A stretch of DNA of 64,000 nt from Sphingomonas sanguinis (GTDB lineage Bacteria; Pseudomonadota; Alphaproteobacteria; Sphingomonadales; Sphingomonadaceae), in contig NZ_CP079203.1 in NCBI RefSeq assembly GCF_019297835.1, positions 1,213,001 through 1,277,000 on the forward strand. Reading direction: 5' to 3'. Below are positions 45,350-53,235 of the stretch, piece after piece. Under the pieces are notes generated by a model. That model had not been told where the DNA came from and searched no databases. It saw nothing but the letters and a program-made list of their open reading frames with translations. The translations under genes and the position numbers were made by a program. The first letter of the stretch is position 1. Each line of letters begins with the position of its first letter.

Positions 45350-45374
45350 GGAACCCCTGCCTCGGCAGTGTGTT
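45350..45374 (+). promoter_or_regulatory. EcfG-type promoter of a putative sRNA
   Basis: GGAAC (45350-45354), 17 bases, GTT (45372-45374), 38 bases after the phyP stop. It has the same form and spacing as the promoter upstream of nepR. Transcription should begin around 45381, directly before two hairpins, and no open frame starts until the entericidin gene at 45595. Confidence 0.65.
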
Positions 45375-45380
45375 CTGCTC

Positions 45381-45485
45381 TTCGGATAGCGAACTTATGC
45401 CCCCCCGCTCTCGCTGTCCAAGCCATAGGCCTGGAAGCGTCCACCCTCCCCCCCCCGGTGACGCTTCCAGGCCTTAATCTTTTTC
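45381..45485 (+). ncRNA. putative GsrN-like stress sRNA with exposed C-rich loop
   Basis: About 105-nt transcription unit, bounded by an EcfG-type promoter and an intrinsic terminator. The 5' hairpin is a nine-pair stem (GGATAGCGA 45384-45392 with TCGCTGTCC 45411-45419, one G-U pair) presenting an 18-base loop that contains C7. After an eight-base linker comes a 15-pair terminator stem, also with a C-rich loop, and a T-rich tail. Caulobacter GsrN is a SigT-controlled sRNA of about this size with a C-rich loop that pairs with target leaders. Sequence homology was not tested; the resemblance is architectural. No credible small ORF inside. Confidence 0.65.
45427..45485 (+). terminator. strong intrinsic terminator with C-rich loop
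   Basis: Perfect 15-pair stem aggcctggaagcgtc (45427-45441) with gacgcttccaggcct (45460-45474), a loop of mostly C, and the tail ttaatcttttt. It would end the putative sRNA and any read-through from phyP. Confidence 0.92.
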
Positions 45486-45536
45486 GGGGCATTTCCTCCG
45501 TTTTCCGCCATTCGACGCATGTTCCGTGACAGATGC

Positions 45537-45561
45537 GGAACGATTGCTGGCGTGACGCATT
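45537..45561 (+). promoter_or_regulatory. possible EcfG-type promoter of the entericidin gene
   Basis: GGAAC (45537-45541), 16 bases, CATT (45558-45561), 33 bases before the entericidin ATG. The -10 differs by one base from CGTT. Location is ideal, but the match is weaker than the two other candidates. Confidence 0.4.
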
Positions 45562-45594
45562 GATCCGCGACGGAATTCATCGAGGAGACAGAGA

Positions 45595-45729
45595 ATGCGT
45601 AAGCTCATGGGTCTGGCGATCGTCGCCGGTGCACTGCTGGTCAGCGCCTGCAACACCGTGGAAGGCATGGGCAAGGACGTCAGCTCGGCGGGCAATACCG
45701 TCGCCAAGACGGCCGACAAGTCCAAGTAA
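45595..45729 (+). CDS. entericidin-family small lipoprotein
   Basis: 44-aa EcnA/EcnB-like lipoprotein: signal MRKLMGLAIVAGALLVSAC with the lipobox Cys at residue 19, and the family mature part NTVEGMGKDVSSAGNTVAKT. CGAGGAGA lies about seven bases before the ATG. Entericidins in enterobacteria are a stationary-phase lipoprotein pair; stand-alone copies in alphaproteobacteria are often stress-induced. It directly follows the stress locus and has its own terminator at about 45760. Confidence 0.92.
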   Translation: MRKLMGLAIVAGALLVSACNTVEGMGKDVSSAGNTVAKTADKSK

Positions 45730-45756
45730 GCCTTTCACCCGGCTGACTTAGCGAAA

Positions 45757-45795
45757 GGGCTCCGGCGGGTTTCCGTCGGGGTCCTTTTCTTCTTG
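45757..45795 (+). terminator. intrinsic terminator after the entericidin gene
   Basis: A stem of about ten pairs with G-T pairs (gctccggcgg with ccgtcggggt), loop gttt, then ccttttctt. Located 30 bases beyond the stop codon. Confidence 0.75.
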
Positions 45796-45855
45796 GGGCG
45801 GGCGGTTCTTTTCGCGGTAAGTGGACCATCGGCTTTCGCCCGATATCGGACATCA

Positions 45856-46215
45856 CTACCGAGATTGGCTGTCAGCAAACTTGGCCCATCTTCGTTCTAG
45901 GCCGCTCGCATCGAGCTTTTCCGCCGGACCTGCGCGGTCAAGCGACTGCATCCACTTCCCTAATTCCGCCTTCGCGAATTGCTGCCCTGTCAACGTAAGT
46001 TGTGAAAAGCGCAACTCCATATTAGGCGTTCTCGACACATTTACATTGGGCTGTAGAAGTCCTTTGTCCTTCATGAATTCAGCGAACACATAGACGACTT
46101 CGGCGCCACGTCGTTGATATTCGCCATTGTCAGGAATGACGTTTCCCGCAGCGTCATAGGTGGTCACAATTTGGTTCAGCATCCACGCTGCCGACACTAA
46201 CACAAAGTCGTTCAT
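45856..46215 (-). CDS. hypothetical protein, 119 aa
   Basis: Soluble protein without a recognised domain. It opens with a mildly hydrophobic stretch (MNDFVLVSAAWMLNQIV) and has a charged C-terminus with a helix QQFAKAELGKWMQSLDRAG (about 80-98). AGGGG six bases before ATG 46215 supports translation. It converges on the entericidin gene and is followed upstream by a family C repeat. Lower GC than its neighbours, hinting at a more recent origin. Confidence 0.55.
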   Translation of the reverse strand: MNDFVLVSAAWMLNQIVTTYDAAGNVIPDNGEYQRRGAEVVYVFAEFMKDKGLLQPNVNVSRTPNMELRFSQLTLTGQQFAKAELGKWMQSLDRAGPAEKLDASGLERRWAKFADSQSR

Positions 46216-46307
46216 GCTAACCCCTGCGCTTCCAGCACAGGTCTATCACGGCCATGACCGCACTCCACCCCTAGCAGACGCAATGACCACCCATGTCGGT
46301 GATTCAC

Positions 46308-46403
46308 CCGTGGCCTTCGACTTCGCTCAGGCTGAACGGCGGATTGGGTTTGATCCATTTTCCTCAATTTGTTCAGCCTGAGCGAAGTCGAAGGCCACGC
46401 CCC
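46308..46403. repeat. inverted repeat family C, copy 2
   Basis: Arms gtggccttcgacttcgctca / ggctgaacgg and gttcagcctgagcgaagtcg / aaggccac are exact inverted copies about 35 bases apart. The same unit is present at 29132-29236 with arms turned the other way round. Confidence 0.85.
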
Positions 46404-46417
46404 CATCCTCCGCCCAA

Positions 46418-46448
46418 CAAAAAAGGGCCCCGGCTTTCACCGAGACCC
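46418..46448 (-). terminator. intrinsic terminator of the tatABC operon
   Basis: On the minus strand a nine-pair stem (gggtctcgg with ccggggccc, two G-T pairs) with loop tgaaag is followed by T6. It lies 25 bases after the tatC stop. Confidence 0.85.
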
Positions 46449-46472
46449 CTTCGCACTCCAGACCCAACTGGA

Positions 46473-47261
46473 TCACGCAACCGCGTCGGCATCCTCTTCC
46501 ACGGCCGCCGCCTGCTTCGAGCGCGCCCTTTCGGTAAACCAGATGCCGATGATCGCCAGTTCGTAGAGAATGATCAGCGGTACCGCGAGCAGCACCTGCG
46601 ACATCAGGTCCGGCGGAGTCAGCACGGCGGCGATCGCGGTCGCCGCGACGATGGCGTAGCGCCGCGCGCCGATCAGTTGTTTGCGGGTCACGATCCCCGC
46701 CCGCTCCAGCAACATCAGCAGCACCGGCAGCAGGAAGGCCAGGCCGAAGGCGAACAGGAACTGCATCACGAAGGACAGGTAATTGCCGATCGCGGGCAGC
46801 GCCTCGCGCTTCACGCCGCCTACCATGCCGTCAAAGCCCAGCAGGAAGTGCAGTGCCATCGGAATGGCGATGTAATAGGCCATCGCCGCCCCCATCAGGA
46901 ACAGCACCGGCGTCGCCAGCAGGAAGGGCAGCAGCGCCTTCTTTTCCTTGCGGTACAGCCCCGGCGCGACGAACTGCCACAGCTGGTTGGCGATCACGGG
47001 GAAGGAGATCATCATCGCGGCGAAGAAGGATACCTTCACCTGAACAAAGAACGCCTCGAAAATCTGGGTATAGACCAGGGTCCCCTGCCCGGCGCGGAGC
47101 AGCGGCTTGGCCAGGAAGCCGAAGATCGACTCCGAAAAATACATCGACACGAAAAAGGCCAGGCCGATGGCGATGATGCAGTAGAGCAGCCGTCGCCGCA
47201 GCTCGATCAGATGCTCGAGCAGGGGAGCGCGGCTGGCGTCGATCTCGTCATGATCGCTCAT
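46473..47261 (-). CDS. tatC: twin-arginine translocase subunit TatC
   Basis: 262-aa six-helix inner-membrane protein that recognises twin-arginine signal peptides. Typical features: LLEHLIELRRRLLYCI at the N-terminus (about 14-29, with the conserved Glu), FAPGLYRKEKKALLPF near 96-111, and helices to about 235. The C-terminus is Arg/Ala rich and not conserved. Last gene of tatA-tatB-tatC; overlaps tatB by four bases. Confidence 0.96.
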   Translation of the reverse strand: MSDHDEIDASRAPLLEHLIELRRRLLYCIIAIGLAFFVSMYFSESIFGFLAKPLLRAGQGTLVYTQIFEAFFVQVKVSFFAAMMISFPVIANQLWQFVAPGLYRKEKKALLPFLLATPVLFLMGAAMAYYIAIPMALHFLLGFDGMVGGVKREALPAIGNYLSFVMQFLFAFGLAFLLPVLLMLLERAGIVTRKQLIGARRYAIVAATAIAAVLTPPDLMSQVLLAVPLIILYELAIIGIWFTERARSKQAAAVEEDADAVA

Positions 47262-47734
47262 GATGCCGCCCCCTCGGTGCCGCGCGGCGGATGCTCGCTG
47301 GCGGGTGCGGGCGTGACGGCGGGCTTTTCCACCATCACCGGCTGATCGCTATGATCCGTATGGGGGGAGCCATGCGTGTCGTGCGCATGGGCATCGCGGT
47401 TGGGCGCATCGGGCGCCATCGCGTGTTGCGTCGCATCCGGCAGCGCCGCCGGAGGCGTCGATGCGGCAGCTTCGGTATCGACATGCGGCGGCGTCTCGGC
47501 GGCGTGTTCGCGCATGATCCGCTCATTCTCGGCGGCCCAGCGCTTTTCCATTTCCTCCAGCTCGGCCTCGCGGACCATATTGTCGAAGCCCTGGCGGAAC
47601 TGGCGCGTCACGCCGCGCGCCTTGCCCACCCAATAGCCGACGACGCGCATCGCCTTGGGCAGGTCCTTGGGACCGATCACGACGAGCGCGACGATAGCGA
47701 CCAGCAGGAACTCGCTGGAATCGATGTTGAACAT
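47258..47734 (-). CDS. tatB: twin-arginine translocase subunit TatB
   Basis: 158-aa TatB: an N-terminal membrane helix with the DSSEFLLVAIVALVVIGPKDLP signature split over about residues 4-26 (Glu8 and the Gly-Pro hinge), an amphipathic helix to about 75 and a long, His/Pro/Ala-rich disordered tail. TatB pairs with TatC to form the substrate receptor. Middle gene of the tat operon. Confidence 0.95.
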   Translation of the reverse strand: MFNIDSSEFLLVAIVALVVIGPKDLPKAMRVVGYWVGKARGVTRQFRQGFDNMVREAELEEMEKRWAAENERIMREHAAETPPHVDTEAAASTPPAALPDATQHAMAPDAPNRDAHAHDTHGSPHTDHSDQPVMVEKPAVTPAPASEHPPRGTEGAAS

Positions 47735-47766
47735 GAAAGTCCGCTGCTGGCTCTAACGGACCGGGA

Positions 47767-48003
47767 TCAGCGATCGTCGCGCACGCGCTCGCCGTCGCGA
47801 TCGAAGGCGGGCTCGGCCGACTTCTGCGCCTCGATCCGGGCCGACGGCTTCGCGGGCGTCTCGTCTTCCTCGGCCATGCCCTTCTTGAAGTTCTTCACAC
47901 CCTTGGCGACGTCGCCCATCAGGTTGGAGAAACGCCCGCCGCCGAGCAGAAGGATGGCGACGATCGCGAGGACGATGAGGTGAATCGGGCTAAGGCCGCC
48001 CAT
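47767..48003 (-). CDS. tatA: twin-arginine translocase subunit TatA
   Basis: 78-aa TatA: short N-terminal helix PIHLIVLAIVAILLLGGGRF (about 6-25), hinge, and amphipathic helix GVKNFKKGM with the typical FKKG. The acidic C-terminal tail is variable. Oligomers form the protein-conducting patch of the Tat system. CAGGAGACG precedes the ATG. First of tatABC, downstream of scpB by about 150 bases. Confidence 0.96.
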   Translation of the reverse strand: MGGLSPIHLIVLAIVAILLLGGGRFSNLMGDVAKGVKNFKKGMAEEDETPAKPSARIEAQKSAEPAFDRDGERVRDDR

Positions 48004-48157
48004 GGCACGTCTCCTGGAATTTATATCTATCTAGGCTCTGGCATCGCCAGCGGCAATGGGCCAGCGGCAATGGTCGAGCGATGACATGGCCCCCGATCCG
48101 GGGATGCAGGAGCCGTGACAATCCATTGTGACGTGGCCATGACGTAAAGGAAAGCGC

Positions 48158-48772
48158 TCAATCGCCCTCACCCCCATCTGAATCCGGGGCGGCATCGGGC
48201 GTATCCTCGTCGCCCATCCGCTCCAGCGCCAGATCGACGGGATCGAGCAGCCCGGCGGCGCGCAAGTCTTCCAAACCCGGAAGATCGCGCCGGGTCGTCA
48301 GCCCGAAATGCTGGAGGAAGGCAGGCGTCGTCGCATAGATCAGCGGCCGCCCCGGCACCTCGCGCCGCCCGGCGGGGCGCACCCAACCCGCCTCCATCAA
48401 CACGTCGAGCGTGCCCTTGGAGATGGCGACACCGCGAATCGCCTCGATCTCCGCGCGGCTGACGGGTTCCTGATAGGCGATGATCGCCAGCGTCTCGATC
48501 GCGGCGCGCGACAGGCGGCGTGCTTCCTCGCGGTCGCGGCGGAGCAGATGGGCGAGATCGGGTGCCGTCTGGAAATGCCAGCGGTCGCCGCGCCGGACGA
48601 GCGTGATGCCCCGCCCGCGATATTGCGTCTCCAGCTGCTCCAACGCACCGCGGATGTCGCCGCCGCCCTTGCCCACCCCGACATGCGCGCGGATCGAATC
48701 CACGCTCATCGGTTCGGGCGAGGCGAACAGCACCGCCTCGACGGCGCGGACGGTCGGGTCGATATCGGTCAT
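48158..48772 (-). CDS. scpB: chromosome segregation protein ScpB
   Basis: 204-aa ScpB, a winged-helix partner of SMC-ScpA condensin. Conserved blocks are AVEAVLFASPEPMSVDSIRA (about 10-29), AIETLAIIAYQEPVSRAEIE (about 93-112) and RPLIYATTPAFLQHFGL (about 147-163). The start overlaps the scpA stop (ATGA); the frame is open upstream but non-homologous. The acidic tail is species-specific. Confidence 0.94.
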   Translation of the reverse strand: MTDIDPTVRAVEAVLFASPEPMSVDSIRAHVGVGKGGGDIRGALEQLETQYRGRGITLVRRGDRWHFQTAPDLAHLLRRDREEARRLSRAAIETLAIIAYQEPVSRAEIEAIRGVAISKGTLDVLMEAGWVRPAGRREVPGRPLIYATTPAFLQHFGLTTRRDLPGLEDLRAAGLLDPVDLALERMGDEDTPDAAPDSDGGEGD

Positions 48773-49494
48773 GGGGCGGGCTGACGGATGAGCAGCGGGG
48801 CGAAGGGTGCCGCCTGACGCAGTTCGACCTTGCCCTGTCGCGCCAGTTCCAGCACCGCGAGGAAGCTGGATGCCAGCGCCGACCGCCGCAGCCTTTCGCT
48901 GCCCTCGGGCAGAAACGTCTCGATCGCCGACCAGTCGATGCGGCTGCCGACCAGCATCGACACCCGCTCCAGCGCGGCCTCCAGCGTCATCACCTGCCGG
49001 TCGGCGACGACATGCATGACCGGGCGGGTGCGCGCGTTGATCCGGCCATAGGCGGAGATGAGGTCGTACAGTTCGGCCTGCCACATCGCCTTGCGCTGCA
49101 CCGCCAGTCCCTCGGGCGCGCCGCGCATGAAGACGTCGCGGCCCAGCCGGTCGCGCGCCATCAGCCGCGCGCCGCACTCGCGCATCGCGGCCAGCCGCTC
49201 CAGCCGGAGTTGCAGGCGCAGCGCCATTTCCTCGGGGTCGGGCTCCTCCTCGGGCGGGCGGGGGAGCAGCAGCGAGGATTTGAGATAGGCGAGCCAGGCG
49301 GCCATCACCAGATAATCGGCCGCCAGCTCCAACTGCATCCGCCCGGCCTTGTCGACGAAGCGCAGATATTGCTCCACCAGCGCCAGGATCGAAATCTGGC
49401 GCAGATCGACCTTTTGCGAGCGGGCGAGCGACAGCAGCAGATCGAGCGGCCCTTCCCACCCCTCCAGATCAAGCGTCAGCTGTTCCCCCGTCAT
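48769..49494 (-). CDS. scpA: chromosome segregation protein ScpA
   Basis: 241-aa kleisin ScpA that bridges the SMC heads. N-terminal signature WEGPLDLLLSLARSQKVDLR (about 13-32) with ISILALVEQYL, then LAADYLVMAAWLAYLKS (about 57-73), and a C-terminal winged helix near AVLELARQGKVELRQ. Start at ATG 49494 by homology. In the nagZ-scpA-scpB-tat order conserved in alphaproteobacteria. Confidence 0.94.
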   Translation of the reverse strand: MTGEQLTLDLEGWEGPLDLLLSLARSQKVDLRQISILALVEQYLRFVDKAGRMQLELAADYLVMAAWLAYLKSSLLLPRPPEEEPDPEEMALRLQLRLERLAAMRECGARLMARDRLGRDVFMRGAPEGLAVQRKAMWQAELYDLISAYGRINARTRPVMHVVADRQVMTLEAALERVSMLVGSRIDWSAIETFLPEGSERLRRSALASSFLAVLELARQGKVELRQAAPFAPLLIRQPAP

Positions 49495-49582
49495 GATGCG
49501 CGACCCTAGCCGCGATGATGCGGGATGGCGAGATGGCGCATGACGGGCGCCGAACCGATGGAGAATCGAGGTCCGCCCCTCC

Positions 49583-49612
49583 AATCCTCTCCATCCGGCG
49601 ATGGGGAGGAAT
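49583..49612. repeat. short inverted repeat, family B-like
   Basis: cctctccatccggcgatggggagg forms an eight-pair hairpin related to the left arm at 9808. It occupies the 128-base gap between nagZ and scpA. Possibly a minimal or decayed copy. Confidence 0.5.
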
Positions 49613-49622
49613 AGGGTGCTAC

Positions 49623-50627
49623 CTAGTCCGCGATCGCGAGCAACGCGTCGCGGCGGGCGATCAGCTCGGCGAAGTCGCCCTCCCCCGCGCCGACGCTCGC
49701 CATCGCCCGGTCGAGACGGGTGCGCGCTGCCTCGGTGATCGGGGGTACCCGTCCGGCGATCTCGACCATCTCGTCCATCCGCGCCCAGCAATCGAGCACC
49801 AGATCGCATCCGGCGGCCAACGCGCCCGCCGCCTTTTCGCCTGCGGTCCCCGACAATGCCTTCATGTCGATATCGTCGGTCATCAACAGCCCGTCGAAGC
49901 CGATCCTCCCCCGGATGATCCGTTCGATAACGGTCGGAGACAGGGTCGCGGGGCGCTCGGCATCCCAAGCCTCGAACACGATATGGCTGGTCATGCCCAT
50001 CGGCGCGCCCGACAGGGTGATAAAGGGTTCGAGATCGACCTCCAGCTCCGCCTCGCTGGCGGTGACGGTGGGCAGCAGATGGTGCGAGTCGACCAGCGCA
50101 CGGCCATGGCCGGGCATGTGCTTGACCACCCCGACCACGCCCGCCGCCGCCAGCCCTTCCAGCATGGCACGACCCAGCGCGGCGACCGGCATCGGCGCGG
50201 AGCCATAGGCGCGGCAGGCGATCGCCTCGGTCGTGTCGGCTTGCGCCACATCCAGAAGCGGCGCGCAGTCGACGGTGATCCCCACCTCGCGCAGCATCAC
50301 GCCCAGCGACTGGCCGTTGGCGCGCATCGCCTGGATCGCCGACATCGGCGCCTTGTCATACAGCCGGGCAAAGACCGGCCCGGCGGGGAAAGCGGGCCAT
50401 TCGGGCGGCCCCATGCGCGCGACGCGGCCGCCCTCCTGATCGATCAGGATCGCCAGATCGTCCCGCCCCGTCAGTTCCCGCAAGCTGTCGGTCAGCGCGC
50501 GGACCTGCGCCCGGTCGACGATATTGCGCTTGAATAGGATATAGCCCGCCGGTTCGACCGAGGCGAAGAACGCCCGCTCGTCGGGGGTCAGCACCGGGCC
50601 GGACAGGCCGAAAATGACGGGGATCAT
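49623..50627 (-). CDS. nagZ: beta-N-acetylhexosaminidase NagZ
   Basis: 334-aa glycoside hydrolase family 3 enzyme that removes GlcNAc from recycled anhydro-muropeptides in the cytoplasm. Motifs: ILIDQEGGRVARM (about 83-95), VVKHMPGHGRALVDSH with the acid/base His-Asp dyad (about 170-185), and the nucleophile Asp in LLMTDDIDMKALSG (about 250-263). Start at ATG 50627 by homology. In some species NagZ activity controls ampC induction; no ampC is in the window. Confidence 0.95.
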   Translation of the reverse strand: MIPVIFGLSGPVLTPDERAFFASVEPAGYILFKRNIVDRAQVRALTDSLRELTGRDDLAILIDQEGGRVARMGPPEWPAFPAGPVFARLYDKAPMSAIQAMRANGQSLGVMLREVGITVDCAPLLDVAQADTTEAIACRAYGSAPMPVAALGRAMLEGLAAAGVVGVVKHMPGHGRALVDSHHLLPTVTASEAELEVDLEPFITLSGAPMGMTSHIVFEAWDAERPATLSPTVIERIIRGRIGFDGLLMTDDIDMKALSGTAGEKAAGALAAGCDLVLDCWARMDEMVEIAGRVPPITEAARTRLDRAMASVGAGEGDFAELIARRDALLAIAD

Positions 50628-50637
50628 GTTTGAACGA

Positions 50638-51378
50638 TCAGCTGGCGACGAAGCAGCTCTCGCCCGCCACGCGCAGGCGCCCGCAAATATCGGCGGCCTG
50701 GTTGGCCGAACCGGCATTCACGCGCAGGCGATAAAGGGTCTTACCGTTCGACGCGACGGGCTGGACCACCTTGCCGAGCGCGGCGACATAGGAAAACCGC
50801 TTGGAAAAGCGATCCCAGGCAGCATTGGCGGAGGCCTCGCTGGGATAGGCACCCAGCTGGACCATCGCACCGCCGGTCGGAGCAGCAACGGGCGCCCTCG
50901 CCGCCGCTACTGGCGCGGGGGCGACGAGCTTGCCGCCCGATTCCGGCACCTGCGCCACCGCGTTACGGCCGCCATTCGGCTCGGCGGGCTTCTGAACGAC
51001 GCGGGTGCCGTTCATCGGCGCCTCGGGCACGGCGCGCAGATCGATAGCGCCGGTGCCGCCGGGCTTGCCCGCGCTGGTGGCGATGGCTGTATTGCCCTCG
51101 CCCTTGATCTTCAGGCCGCCGGGATCGGCCGGACGGACCTTATAGTCGCCCTCGGGTGCGGCGATCACCGCGCCGTCGCCGTCCGCCGCCGCCTGATGCG
51201 CCTGCCATTTGTAGAAGCCGAAGCCGATCGCCGCCAGAATGGCGAGGCCCAGGATGACCAGCGCCACGACCTTGCCGATGCCGACGCCTTCCGGTTCGTC
51301 GGCCTCGACGGTTTCCAGCCAGGGCAGGCGATCCGCGTCGTCCAGGTCAAAGGTACGGCCGTCCGTCTCGTTCGCCAT
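50638..51378 (-). CDS. membrane-anchored SPOR-domain protein
   Basis: 246-aa bitopic protein: cytoplasmic N-terminus (about 1-34), one helix GKVVALVILGLAILAAIGFGF (about 35-55), a long Pro/Ala/Gly linker and a C-terminal SPOR domain (about 170-243: MVQLGAYPSEASANAAWDRF... YRLRVNAG). The topology is that of FtsN-like and DamX-like septal proteins that bind denuded glycan. Sandwiched between argS and nagZ, as in many alphaproteobacteria. One-base overlap with argS. Confidence 0.88.
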   Translation of the reverse strand: MANETDGRTFDLDDADRLPWLETVEADEPEGVGIGKVVALVILGLAILAAIGFGFYKWQAHQAAADGDGAVIAAPEGDYKVRPADPGGLKIKGEGNTAIATSAGKPGGTGAIDLRAVPEAPMNGTRVVQKPAEPNGGRNAVAQVPESGGKLVAPAPVAAARAPVAAPTGGAMVQLGAYPSEASANAAWDRFSKRFSYVAALGKVVQPVASNGKTLYRLRVNAGSANQAADICGRLRVAGESCFVAS

Positions 51379-53102
51379 CACTTCATCTCCGACACGGCTT
51401 CGACGCCCATCAGCGCCAGACCGTTGCGAATAATCTGCCCGATCCCGTCGCTGAGGAAAAGACGCGCGCGGGTCAGTTCGGCGTCTTCCGCGATCAGGAA
51501 GCGGCGATCGACGCGATCGTTCCCGACATTCCACGCCGCATGGAAGGCGGCGGCCAAGTCATAGAGGTAGAAGGCGACGCGATGCGGCTCGCGCGCGGTC
51601 GCCGCCGTCTCGACGATGCGGGGGAACTGGGCGGCCAGCTTGACCAGCGCCAGATCCTCGGCGTCGAGCAGCGCCAGGTCGGCGGTGCCGCCCTCGATGC
51701 CCGCTTCGGCCGCGCGCCGCTTCAGCGAGGCGATGCGCGCATGGGCATATTGGACATAGAAGACCGGATTGTCCTTCGACGCCTCGACCACCTTGGCGAA
51801 GTCGAAGTCCATCTGCGCGTCGGCCCGGCGGGTCAGCATGGTGAAGCGCACCACGTCCTTGCCGACCTCGCGCACGACATCGGCAAGCGTGACGAAATTG
51901 CCTGCACGCTTCGACATCTTCACCGGCTCGCCGCCGCGCAGCAGGCGGACCATCTGGACCAGCTTCACGTCGAACTTGGTCTTGCCACCGGTCAGCGCCT
52001 CGACCGCCGCGACGATGCGCTTGACGGTGCCCGCATGGTCGGCGCCCCAGATATCGATCAGCTGGTCGGCGGACTGCGCCTTCTGATAATGATAGGCGAG
52101 GTCTGCGCCGAAATAGGTCCAGGCGCCGTTCGACTTCTTGATCGGGCGATCCTGATCGTCGCCGAACTGGCTGGAGCGGAACAGCGGCAGCTCGACCGGC
52201 TCCCAATCCTCGGGGGTTTCGCCCTTCGGTGCTTCCAGCACGCCGTCATAGACGAGGCCGCGCGACCGCAGCTCGGCCTCGGCGGCCTCGGGCTTGCCCG
52301 CCGCCTGCAACTCCGCCTCGGACGAGAAAATGTCGTGATGGATGCCGAGCAGCGCCAGATCCTCGCGGATCATCGCCATCATCGCCGCGACCGCGCGGGT
52401 GCGGAACAGGACCAGCCATTCGCTCTCGGGCGCATCGACATACTTGTCGCCATACTCGGCCGCGAGTTCCGCGCCGATCGGCTTTAGATATTCGCCCGGA
52501 TACAGGCCTTCGGGGATTTCGATCGTCGCGCCCAGCGCCTCGCGGTAGCGCAGATGCGCCGAGCGGGCGAGGACATCGACCTGACCGCCCGCATCGTTGA
52601 CATAATATTCGCGGATGACCTTGTGGCCCGCAAACTCCAGCAGCGTGGCGAGCGCATCGCCCACCACCGCGCCGCGGCAATGGCCCATATGCATCGGCCC
52701 GGTCGGGTTGGCCGAGACATATTCGATATTGACGGTCACGCCCTGGCCGCGGACCGAACGGCCATAATCGCCACCCGCCGCCGGGATCGCGGCCAGCTCG
52801 TCGCGCCAGGCCGCATCGGTCAGCCGCATGTTCAGGAAGCCCGGCCCTGCGACCGACACGCTGTCCACCTCGTCCAGCTTGCCCAGCTCGGCCGCGATCG
52901 CCTCGGCCAGCGCGCGCGGATTGGTGCCTGCGGGCTTGGCCAGCACCATGGCGGCGTTGGTGGCGAGATCGCCATGGCTCGCATCGCGCGGCGGCTCGAC
53001 CGTCACGTTGCGGCGATCCAGCCCGCCGGGCAGCGTGCCGGCGGCGACCAGCGTGTCCAGCGCCGCGTCGATATGCGCGGCAAAGCGGGTGTAGAGGGTC
53101 AT
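51378..53102 (-). CDS. argS: arginyl-tRNA synthetase
   Basis: 574-aa class I synthetase. The HIGH-type motif is PTGPMHMGHCRGAVVGDA (about 122-139) and the KMSKS-type loop is PVKMSKRAGNFV (about 395-406). The N-terminal additional domain (about 1-115) that recognises the tRNA D-loop and the C-terminal anticodon-binding domain (DALV-containing, about 455-574) are both present. Start at ATG 53102, by homology; the promoter region upstream contains palindromes at 53191-53266. Confidence 0.96.
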   Translation of the reverse strand: MTLYTRFAAHIDAALDTLVAAGTLPGGLDRRNVTVEPPRDASHGDLATNAAMVLAKPAGTNPRALAEAIAAELGKLDEVDSVSVAGPGFLNMRLTDAAWRDELAAIPAAGGDYGRSVRGQGVTVNIEYVSANPTGPMHMGHCRGAVVGDALATLLEFAGHKVIREYYVNDAGGQVDVLARSAHLRYREALGATIEIPEGLYPGEYLKPIGAELAAEYGDKYVDAPESEWLVLFRTRAVAAMMAMIREDLALLGIHHDIFSSEAELQAAGKPEAAEAELRSRGLVYDGVLEAPKGETPEDWEPVELPLFRSSQFGDDQDRPIKKSNGAWTYFGADLAYHYQKAQSADQLIDIWGADHAGTVKRIVAAVEALTGGKTKFDVKLVQMVRLLRGGEPVKMSKRAGNFVTLADVVREVGKDVVRFTMLTRRADAQMDFDFAKVVEASKDNPVFYVQYAHARIASLKRRAAEAGIEGGTADLALLDAEDLALVKLAAQFPRIVETAATAREPHRVAFYLYDLAAAFHAAWNVGNDRVDRRFLIAEDAELTRARLFLSDGIGQIIRNGLALMGVEAVSEMK

Positions 53103-53190
53103 CACATCGTCCGATCGGGGTAGCAAAGCGTTGCGCTCTAGCGAAAACGGGCGCCCGCTTCAAATCATGGCGTGCGTGCGCGCTGGACGA

Positions 53191-53235
53191 TTGCAACGAG
53201 TGCAATCAGGCAGAATCCCTTTGCAGTTGCTGCAA
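53191..53235. promoter_or_regulatory. twin dyads TTGCA-N5-TGCAA spaced 30 bp
   Basis: Two dyads with identical half-sites, TTGCA-N5-TGCAA at 53191-53205 and 53221-53235, begin exactly 30 bases apart, i.e. about three helical turns, so both face the same side of DNA. A third dyad of the same geometry, TTTCG-N5-CGAAA, is at 53252-53266. They lie between the divergent argS and the secreted 99-aa protein gene; a dimeric regulator binding cooperatively is the simplest reading. Confidence 0.5.

Noticed and set aside
48046..48073. Tandem 14-base repeat gccagcggcaatgg x2 between tatA and scpB
   Set aside because: Two copies only and no dyad symmetry; probably a simple slippage duplication.
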